Below, piece by piece: positions 14,852-20,858 of a stretch of DNA of 28,943 bases. This DNA is from T1Sed10-7 sp046540855 (lineage in GTDB: Bacteria; Actinomycetota; Nitriliruptoria; Nitriliruptorales; Nitriliruptoraceae). The translations under genes and the position numbers were made by a program. Under the pieces are notes generated by a model. The model saw only the letters and a program-made list of their open reading frames with translations, was not told where the DNA came from and did not search any database. Within the stretch, counting starts at the first letter, position 1. Each line of letters opens with the position of its first letter. The DNA is taken from the NCBI GenBank assembly GCA_046540855.1, contig JBKHEJ010000009.1, positions 1 to 28,943 on the forward strand, written 5' to 3'.

Positions 14852-16438
14852 TCAGCCTTCCACGACCTCCACGGTGAACCAGTGAGCCGTGCCGGTGGTC
14901 TTGTCCTTCGCCTTGACGTCGAAGCGGTCGCCCACGGCCACGTTGGCGTAGGTGAGGTCGACGGCCCACGTCCCGTCCCCACCGACCACGGTCGTGGCCC
15001 GCCCGTGGGCCTCCGTCCAGATGAGGACCTCCCGGCCCGGGACCCCGGTGCCGCTATAGGTGTTGGACGGGGCGCCCACCGTCACGGTGGTGCGTTGCTG
15101 CCCGGCCGTGAAGGGTGCCGCCTCCGGGGCGACGGTGGTCAACGTGAACGACCGGGCCACCGAGGCATCGCGGTCGTGACGGGCCGTCACCGGGAACGAC
15201 GTGGTCCCGGCCGGTGGGTCGAAGGTGACGGTGATCTCCCAGTCGCCCGCCTCGTCCGCCCAGGCGTAGCCCCACCCGTGGTCGGACACGACCTTGACCT
15301 TCGTGCCGGGAGTGGTCGTGCCTGTGTACGTGTTGGTGTAGGGCGCGCTCGTCAGCTCGGAGCGCTGCTGGCTCGCCGTGAAGGCCACGGGTTCGACGTC
15401 GTTGACGGTCGTCAGGTTGAGGATCTGCTTCGTGCCGGGCTGGTCAACGAGCTTGACGGTCACGCGGAAGCTCTTGGTACCGGGCGGTGGCGTGAAGGTC
15501 ACCGGGATCCGCCAGTTGCCTGCCTCGTCGGCCCAGCCGTGGGCGCGGCCGTACCGGCTGGTGATCTTGACCTTCTGGCCCGCTGGCGCCGTCCCGGTGT
15601 AGACGTTGGTGAAGGGCGACGAGGTGAGCTCGGCAGCCTGCTGCTGCGCGCTGAAGGCCGCGCCGGATGGCTCGCCTCCGCCGTCGTCCGTCTGACCACC
15701 CCCAGCGTCGATCGGTGCGGCCGTGGCCGGCTCGTAGGTGACCGTGCGGGTGGTAGAGGTCTGGTTGCCGCGGCTATCGGTGGCCGTGAACGTGACCGTG
15801 TTCCGGCCCTCCGTCGCGACCAGTGTCAGCGTCCAGTCGCCGTCCTGGCCGACGGTGGCCGAGTACCGGCCGACCTTCACCGACGCCTCGGGCTCGACCG
15901 TGCCGGTGAACGTGATCGTGCCGTCGCTCACGGTCGCGCCGTCCGCAGGTGCCGCCACGACCAGTTCGGGCGCGACCCGGTCCGGTGGAGAACCCTGGGT
16001 CGGCGTGGTCGAAGGGTCCTGCTCTGCTTCGTCCGTGGGCTCCGGCTCGGGCTCGGGCGCGTCGTCGGGCGGCGTGGTCGAGGGGTCCTGCTCTGCGTCG
16101 TCCGTGGGCTCCGGCTCGGGCACGTCGTCGATGACGATCCCGTCGTCCTCGTCGGTCGGGGTCGTGTCTCCAGGAGCCGGGTCGGGTTCATCGGGGAGCA
16201 GGTCCGGTACACCGAGGACCTCCGGTGCCGCCGGCTCGCTCAACCGATCCATCACGACCGGGCCCACGACGGCGCCCGCGCCGACCACACCGACGACGCT
16301 GAGAAGGCCGGCCGTGGCCAAGGTCGCCACGTGCCGACGGCCACGTCGGATGACGGACGGCAGCGCCGGGCCGGGATCCAGGCCCTCGCCGTCGAAACCG
16401 TTGGTCTGGCTCCGCAGGCGGTCGATCAGCTGGTCCAT
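14852..16438 (-). CDS. Single-pass membrane protein with Ig-like and tandem extracellular repeats; candidate sigma-factor partner
   Basis: The 528-residue product has a short basic cytoplasmic N-terminus (1-37), one membrane helix (about 38-61), a Pro/Glu/Asp-rich linker (65-155) and an extracellular beta-rich part. An Ig-like domain spans about 156-236 and is followed by three related modules of about 84 residues at about 262-345, 353-436 and 443-526. Repeated features are FTA(S/G)QQR, a YTGT(T/A)xPGxKVKV strand and the WADEAG(N/D)W turn; the third copy is the most diverged. The start ATG lies inside the end of the upstream sigma-factor gene (13-base overlap) with AGGA 6 bases before it. That context suggests an anti-sigma or sensor role, as in RsgI-like membrane partners, but the 37-residue N-terminus has no anti-sigma domain I recognise. 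Confidence 0.78.
   Translation of the reverse strand: MDQLIDRLRSQTNGFDGEGLDPGPALPSVIRRGRRHVATLATAGLLSVVGVVGAGAVVGPVVMDRLSEPAAPEVLGVPDLLPDEPDPAPGDTTPTDEDDGIVIDDVPEPEPTDDAEQDPSTTPPDDAPEPEPEPTDEAEQDPSTTPTQGSPPDRVAPELVVAAPADGATVSDGTITFTGTVEPEASVKVGRYSATVGQDGDWTLTLVATEGRNTVTFTATDSRGNQTSTTRTVTYEPATAAPIDAGGGQTDDGGGEPSGAAFSAQQQAAELTSSPFTNVYTGTAPAGQKVKITSRYGRAHGWADEAGNWRIPVTFTPPPGTKSFRVTVKLVDQPGTKQILNLTTVNDVEPVAFTASQQRSELTSAPYTNTYTGTTTPGTKVKVVSDHGWGYAWADEAGDWEITVTFDPPAGTTSFPVTARHDRDASVARSFTLTTVAPEAAPFTAGQQRTTVTVGAPSNTYSGTGVPGREVLIWTEAHGRATTVVGGDGTWAVDLTYANVAVGDRFDVKAKDKTTGTAHWFTVEVVEG
16002..16130. repeat. Tandem repeat, about 69-base period, inside the linker of the membrane protein
   Basis: A unit beginning GGCGTGGTCGA at 16002 recurs at 16071 (period 69), with a short deletion in the second copy. 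It encodes the repeated linker segment EPTD(D/E)AEQDPSTTP twice. Tandem units like this can change copy number by slippage or recombination and so change linker length between strains. Confidence 0.7.
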
Positions 16439-16947
16439 GGGGCATCCTGACGCGGGGTCATGGCGATGAGCGGCTGGGTCGTGGGGACCTGCATGAGGTC
16501 GCGGAGGCGGTCGAGCCCGCGCTTGCTGTGCGTCTTGACGGTGCCGGTCGAGCACCGCATCGCCGCGGCGACCTGCTCGACGTCGAGCTCCGCGACGTAG
16601 CGCAGGAACACTGCCTCTCGTTGTCGTCGGGGCAGGTGCCGCAGCGTCGAGACGAGCCACTCGTCCTGCGCGTAGACGTCGGTCGTGTGCGCCGGGGTGG
16701 CCGCGTGCTGCTGTTCGAGCTGCGTCCCGCGGCCGTGCCGACGGAGGTGACTGATCGTCAGGTTCATCACCACCCGGTGCAGCCACGGCACCGCGTACCC
16801 GCCGTTCTCGAGCTTCCGCCAGCGGCCGTACGCACGCGCGAACGCTTCCTGGGCGAGATCCTCGGCCACCTCGCGGTCGCGGCAGATCGCCCAGGACGAC
16901 GCCACCACCTCTCGGTAGTTCCTCTGGTAGGTGTCCTCGAACGTCAC
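16426..16947 (-). CDS. SigE-family ECF RNA polymerase sigma factor
   Basis: This 173-residue protein has the two domains of an ECF sigma factor. Region 2 holds YREVVASSWAICRDREVAED followed by LAQEAFARAYGRW. Region 4 holds LPRRQREAVFLRYVAELDVE and MRCSTGTVKTHSKRGLDRLR, its helix-turn-helix. The short linker and overall pattern match the SigE-family group common in Streptomyces and relatives. I placed the start at the GTG 16947 (VTFEDTYQRNYREV); upstream codons in the frame lack similarity and no ATG lies nearby. The gene overlaps the following membrane-protein gene by 13 bases, so the two are probably made together and act as a regulator/partner pair. It would redirect RNA polymerase to a small regulon; targets are unknown. 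Confidence 0.9.
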   Translation of the reverse strand: MTFEDTYQRNYREVVASSWAICRDREVAEDLAQEAFARAYGRWRKLENGGYAVPWLHRVVMNLTISHLRRHGRGTQLEQQHAATPAHTTDVYAQDEWLVSTLRHLPRRQREAVFLRYVAELDVEQVAAAMRCSTGTVKTHSKRGLDRLRDLMQVPTTQPLIAMTPRQDAPWTS

Positions 16948-17018
16948 GGCGCCCCGATCCCCGATCCTGTGGAGTACAACGACCGACCGCGGCCTTCGGT
17001 TGACACCATCTTCCGACC

Positions 17019-17058
17019 GAGCGAACCGCGCCGGGTGCGTGCACGGCGCGGTTCGTTC
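17019..17058. promoter_or_regulatory. Strong inverted repeat between siderophore-binding and sigma-factor genes
   Basis: GAACCGCGCCG (17023-17033) pairs perfectly with CGGCGCGGTTC (17044-17054) around a 10-base loop. Four more pairs extend it outward, one of them G-T, to give about 15. It is roughly 85 bases beyond the siderophore-gene stop and about 70 bases before the sigma-factor start. A second palindrome, ACCGAC/GTCGGT (17061-17066 and 17070-17075), lies next to it. Either a terminator for the upstream gene or an operator near the sigma promoter is possible. Both strands lack a clear T-run. Confidence 0.5.
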
Positions 17059-17143
17059 ACACCGACCGGGTCGGTCGAGTGTGGTGACGCTCGGAGGCGG
17101 CCTCGGCGACGGGGGTGGTGATCCTCCACGCCCGATCGGCCGG

Positions 17144-18259
17144 CTAACGGATCGGTGGGACCTCGGTGTCGGGATCACCATCGATCGCAGCGGAGAGGGC
17201 GGGGGCGAGCGCCTCGGCGAGGACGGGCACGCTGAGCACGCTGATGAAGCCGGCGCCGCCGAGCTCCCCGGAGGTGGACAGGAACACCTCCCGGCCCTGC
17301 TGGTGGACGTCGAGGGCGGTGTAGACGGGTTCGGCGACGGGGCCGGTACCAGGCTCGACGTCGAGCCAGACCATCACGTCGTTGTCGAGCAGCTCGACCC
17401 GTTCCAGCGAGAGGGCCGCCCCATCGGCGTCGCCGACCAGTTCACCGATCGCCTCGGGCACCTCGAACCCGAGGCTCGTGATCAGCCGAACGATGCCGGT
17501 GTCCGGCGAGTACACGTAGACGCCGTCGAAGTCGGTCCCGACCGCGGCGGTAGCCCCGGCGAACCCGGGCTCCTGGTCGCGGATCCGGTCGACGGCTGCC
17601 TCGGCATCGGCGACCAGAGCGTCGGCCTCCTCGGGCATCCCGAGCACCTCGCCGACGATGCGGGTCTGCTCCTGCCACGGCACCCCGAAGTCGACGTAGT
17701 CGGCGGGCTGCGCCACGGTCGGGGCGATGCCGGTCAGGGTCTCGTAGACCTGCTCGTCGAGGCCGGCGTACAGCCCGATGATCACGTCCGGGTCCAGCGC
17801 GGCGATCGCCTCGAGGTCGAGCTCGATGGACCGTCCGACCACCGTGGGTACCTCGCCATCGAGCAGGTCCGCGGCCCAGGGCCACACGCCGCCGGGGTGA
17901 TCGCCGTACCAGTCGTTGGTGCCGACCGGGACGACACCGAGGGCGAGCACCGGGTCATGGTCGGTCAGGCCCACGGTCACGACGCGCTCGGGGCGCTCCT
18001 CGATCGTGGTCTCCCCGTGGCGGTGCTCGATCGTCACCGGGTAGGCCGCGGCCTGCTCGTCGCCCTCCTCCTCGGCTCCGGGAGGATCCTCCTCGTCCTC
18101 GTCGGCCGCGGCATCACCATCGCCCTGCTCCGTGCCCTCATCCTCGACGCCATCGCCCGTGTCCGGTGCGGGCTCGGGGTCCTCCGAGGTACCACCGGCA
18201 CAGGAGGACAGGGTCACGGCTGCGACGAGCAGCGCGGCGAGGACCGGTCGGATCGACAC
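17144..18259 (-). CDS. Iron-siderophore-binding lipoprotein (ABC importer component)
   Basis: This 371-residue protein is a FepB/FhuD-type binding protein (helical-backbone substrate-binding fold). The signal peptide ends at the lipobox LSSC (Cys20), followed by a very acidic linker (about 24-70). The body has the typical PERVVTVGLTDHDPVLALGV segment near its N-terminus and LEAIAALDPDVIIG, then SLERVELLDNDVMVW near the C-terminus. It captures ferric siderophores outside the membrane and hands them to an FecCD-type permease. No permease or ATPase gene is next to it, so it is an orphan component. The start is GTG at 18259 with GGAG about 9 bases upstream. A near-consensus iron box at 18279-18297 lies just before it, so expression should rise when iron is scarce. 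Confidence 0.9.
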   Translation of the reverse strand: MSIRPVLAALLVAAVTLSSCAGGTSEDPEPAPDTGDGVEDEGTEQGDGDAAADEDEEDPPGAEEEGDEQAAAYPVTIEHRHGETTIEERPERVVTVGLTDHDPVLALGVVPVGTNDWYGDHPGGVWPWAADLLDGEVPTVVGRSIELDLEAIAALDPDVIIGLYAGLDEQVYETLTGIAPTVAQPADYVDFGVPWQEQTRIVGEVLGMPEEADALVADAEAAVDRIRDQEPGFAGATAAVGTDFDGVYVYSPDTGIVRLITSLGFEVPEAIGELVGDADGAALSLERVELLDNDVMVWLDVEPGTGPVAEPVYTALDVHQQGREVFLSTSGELGGAGFISVLSVPVLAEALAPALSAAIDGDPDTEVPPIR

Positions 18260-18278
18260 GATGGCGGCTCCAGGTAGA

Positions 18279-18297
18279 TAAGGTTAGGAGAACCTAA
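18279..18297 (-). promoter_or_regulatory. IdeR/DtxR-type iron box
   Basis: The 19-base sequence TAAGGTTAGGAGAACCTAA matches the known consensus TTAGGTTAGGCTAACCTAA at 16 of 19 positions and keeps the dyad symmetry. It ends 20 bases before the GTG of the siderophore-binding protein, where a bound repressor would block transcription. The family (IdeR in mycobacteria, DtxR in corynebacteria) represses with Fe2+, so this gene should be on under iron limitation. The regulator gene is not in the window. Confidence 0.88.
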
Positions 18298-18506
18298 TGC
18301 TAGCAGGCGCCACCGTCACGGCCCATGCTGTGGTTCCTCGGTCCCGCCGACCGACCCGGCCCCGTGCTCCCCAGGGCGGACCGCTGCCGGTCAGGTGGTC
18401 CCTTGCTGCTGCTCGTTCGGCCGCGTCCTAGCGGAGAATCGCACCCTTGCGAGCCGCGCCCTGCCCTTCGCCATCGGATGCCGGCACCCAGGTACGGGAG
18501 GGTATG

Positions 18507-19364
18507 TCAGTACAGGTGCGCGGACATCAGTTCGTGGCTGTGCTCGTACTGTTGCCGCGACCGCTGCTCGTCGCGGGCTGCCAGCGTGGCAACGATCGCG
18601 TCGCCGAGCACCAGGTGCATGAGGCGGCTGACGCTTGGCAACCGCGCTTCACCGTCACCGAGGGCGAGGTTGATCTGCATGCCGCGGACACCCGCTATGA
18701 GCGGATGATCGGCGAGGTCCGCGACCGGAGAGCGGTGGTAGCTCGTCATGCCGATGAGTGCGGCACCAGCCTCGCGTGCTGCCTCTGCGGCCAGGATCGT
18801 CTCGCGTGTCGCACCGGTGTGACTGATCGCGAGGCAGGCGTCTCCGGGACCCAGGGACCCGGCAACCACGTGCGCTTGGTGGGGGTCCGCCCGGTGCTGG
18901 GTGCGGATGCCGAGTAGTTGGAGGCGGTAGGCCAGATCCAGCGCGACCGAGGCCGAGGTCCCGAACCCCACCACGAGCACCTCCTCCGCACCTCCGATCG
19001 CCTCCACGGCCGCGGCGAAGGCGGCTTCGTCGAGGCGGGACGCGCTCTCAGCGATCCGTCTGCCTGCGAACTCGGCGACGAACCGCAGCATCGACCCGGG
19101 ATCATCTGCATCGGGGCTCGCGGGGGTCGTCGTGGGCGCCAGCTCCCGGGCAAGGCCGAGCTTCATCTCTTGGAACCCGGAGAATCCGAGCCGCTGGCAG
19201 CAGCGCGACACCGTCGATACCGCCGTGCCGGCGAGGTCGGCGAGTTCGGTGATGGACTGCTCGATCACGGCTTCAGGCGCGTCGAGCATCACGACGGCGA
19301 CCCGTGCCTCGGATGGGTTCAAGTGCTCCAGGCCGGCGCGTATCCGGTGGAGGGTGCCGGTCAT
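18507..19364 (-). CDS. RpiR/MurR-family transcriptional regulator (HTH + SIS)
   Basis: This 285-residue protein has an N-terminal RpiR helix-turn-helix (about 1-80) with ITELADLAGTAVSTVSRCCQ and RLGFSGFQEMKLGLARE. A SIS phosphosugar-binding domain (about 115-245) shows VLVVGFGTSASVALDLAYRL and LAISHTGATRETI. Regulators of this family sense phosphorylated sugars in the cytoplasm and act as repressors or activators. GAGAGGAG lies 6 bases before the ATG. It is downstream of the MFS gene with a 21-base gap, so both come from the divergent promoter region at 20631-20858. The two palindromes there are its likely binding sites. The presence of a phosphosugar sensor fits the two phosphate-cleaving enzymes encoded opposite. 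Confidence 0.92.
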   Translation of the reverse strand: MTGTLHRIRAGLEHLNPSEARVAVVMLDAPEAVIEQSITELADLAGTAVSTVSRCCQRLGFSGFQEMKLGLARELAPTTTPASPDADDPGSMLRFVAEFAGRRIAESASRLDEAAFAAAVEAIGGAEEVLVVGFGTSASVALDLAYRLQLLGIRTQHRADPHQAHVVAGSLGPGDACLAISHTGATRETILAAEAAREAGAALIGMTSYHRSPVADLADHPLIAGVRGMQINLALGDGEARLPSVSRLMHLVLGDAIVATLAARDEQRSRQQYEHSHELMSAHLY

Positions 19365-19385
19365 CGCGCTCCTCTCTTTCGCAGT

Positions 19386-20630
19386 TCAGGACGCTACTCG
19401 CTCGCGGCGTGGAGGTCGCACCGTCCAGGCCACCGCGATGAGGAGCAGGGCGTAGATCGCCAGCACGCGCAGACCGACCGTGAAGGACCAGGTCTCGAGG
19501 ACGCTGAGAGCGACGGGGCCGACGGCCGTGGCACCGATCGTGATCGACGCGAGTGCACCCCGGATACCACCGACATGCCGGGTGCCGAACCAGGCGGGTA
19601 GCAGCGTTCCCTCCACCGCGCGGATCGCCCCGGGAGCCGCACCGATCAGCAGGCCGTACACGAGCGCGAGCCCGCCCGGCGCCACGATCGTGCCGACCCC
19701 GAGCCCGACAGCGCACACGCCCATGCACAACGCGAGCGAACGGTTGCCCGGCCACCGGTCTGCGATGGTGCCCGCCGCGAGTCCGGAGACGAGCCCGCCA
19801 AGCATCTGCGGGATGAACACCGCGGTGGCCTCGAGCGCGGTCAGCCCGCGTTCGGCCATCACCGAGATGTGGTGGAACGTCACCGCCGTGACCAACAGGT
19901 TGATGGATGCCGAGATGGCTGCGATGCCCCAGAAGCTCCAGGTGCGTAGCGCCTGGCGGCGGTCCAGCTCCTGTTCAGAGGCGGGCATGTTGCCCCGCTC
20001 CTGGGGCGCCGGAGTCGGCGGCGCCGGCTGGGCGGGGAGTAGGAGCGCGACGAGCACGAGCACGGCTGCGATACCACCGGCGGCTACGAGCCACGCCATG
20101 GGCCAACCGAACCGTGCGATCACGCGCCCGAGTAGCAGGGGGGCGCCCGCCAGCAGCAGCGCCGACCCCGTCGACAGTAGGCCCATCGCCAGGCCACGAC
20201 GCTGCCGGAACCACACCGCAACGCCCGTGCCGGTGACGACGCCGAGCGATCCCTGCCCGAGCAGGCGGAGTGCCAGGAAGGACGCGGCCACCCCCAGCAG
20301 GCCGGTGACGGTGGCGGTTGCCGTGGTGGCCACCGCGAACAGCCCGAGCACGATCAGCAGCGCGCGACGGACGCCGACCCGATCGGTCCACGAGCCGACA
20401 CGCGGCAGCGCCGCCGCTCCGGCCAGGGTCGCCACGAGGTAGGCGGTCGACAGTTGGGTCCGGGAGACGGGCAGGGACTCGAGCATCGGATCGATGAACA
20501 CCGAGACACCGATGGTCTGCCCGGGGGCGCTGATGCCTGCTGCCAGGGTTAGTAGCAGCAGCGCACCCCACGACCGTCGTCCATCGGGTTGGTGGTGCGA
20601 GGTCGTTGGCGTGACCGTCGTTGCTGTCAT
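19386..20630 (-). CDS. MFS transporter
   Basis: The 414-residue product has 12 hydrophobic segments in two halves, joined by a hydrophilic central loop (about 205-230, with ERGNMPASEQELDRR). The major-facilitator loop 2-3 motif is present as GSWTDRVGVRRALL, and a related GTIADRWPGNRSLAL follows in the second half. It moves a small solute using ion gradients, in or out. The substrate is unknown; co-transcription with the RpiR gene and divergence from the phosphoesterase-ABC operon suggest the same pathway, for example uptake or release of a reaction product. The ATG at 20630 has a weak GAGAGAG Shine-Dalgarno. In-frame codons further up would run into the palindrome at 20664, so I kept this start. 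Confidence 0.88.
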   Translation of the reverse strand: MTATTVTPTTSHHQPDGRRSWGALLLLTLAAGISAPGQTIGVSVFIDPMLESLPVSRTQLSTAYLVATLAGAAALPRVGSWTDRVGVRRALLIVLGLFAVATTATATVTGLLGVAASFLALRLLGQGSLGVVTGTGVAVWFRQRRGLAMGLLSTGSALLLAGAPLLLGRVIARFGWPMAWLVAAGGIAAVLVLVALLLPAQPAPPTPAPQERGNMPASEQELDRRQALRTWSFWGIAAISASINLLVTAVTFHHISVMAERGLTALEATAVFIPQMLGGLVSGLAAGTIADRWPGNRSLALCMGVCAVGLGVGTIVAPGGLALVYGLLIGAAPGAIRAVEGTLLPAWFGTRHVGGIRGALASITIGATAVGPVALSVLETWSFTVGLRVLAIYALLLIAVAWTVRPPRRERVAS

Positions 20631-20663
20631 CTGTGTCTCTCTCGGGCAGGTGTACGTTGTTAT

Positions 20664-20676
20664 GGAAATCATTTCC
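20664..20676. promoter_or_regulatory. Operator candidate 1: perfect palindrome GGAAAT-C-ATTTCC
   Basis: GGAAATCATTTCC is a perfect 6+1+6 palindrome that ends 33 bases before the MFS start, where it would overlap the promoter core. A near-copy lies 142 bases away next to the divergent operon. It is the probable RpiR site for the MFS-regulator transcript. The local sequence is clearly richer in A and T than its surroundings. Confidence 0.72.
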
Positions 20677-20805
20677 CAACACGGCGAGAGAGGTTAGCCG
20701 GGGCAGATTCGGCCAATACCTGCCGCATAGCGCGTTCTTTATCAACTTTCTGACTGTTCATCTGGCCGTTAGCGCACCGACAAGTCGCCTCCGTAACGTC
20801 GGTCT

Positions 20806-20818
20806 GGAAATCATTCCC
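20806..20818. promoter_or_regulatory. Operator candidate 2: GGAAAT-C-ATTCCC
   Basis: GGAAATCATTCCC differs from operator candidate 1 at a single base and keeps 5 of 6 dyad pairs. It ends 40 bases before the phosphoesterase ATG, so it should control the plus-strand operon. Two such sites placed symmetrically at both ends of a divergent intergenic region could also allow a DNA loop. Confidence 0.7.
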
Positions 20819-20858
20819 CCGCCAGCAACGACGAGGCGAGTCGGTGGATCGAGGCACG

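Noticed and set aside
14578..14982. N-terminal extension of the CPBP protease frame
   Set aside because: The extension is Arg/Pro-rich, overlaps the end of the repeat-protein gene and has no Shine-Dalgarno. The recognisable protein begins after 14577.
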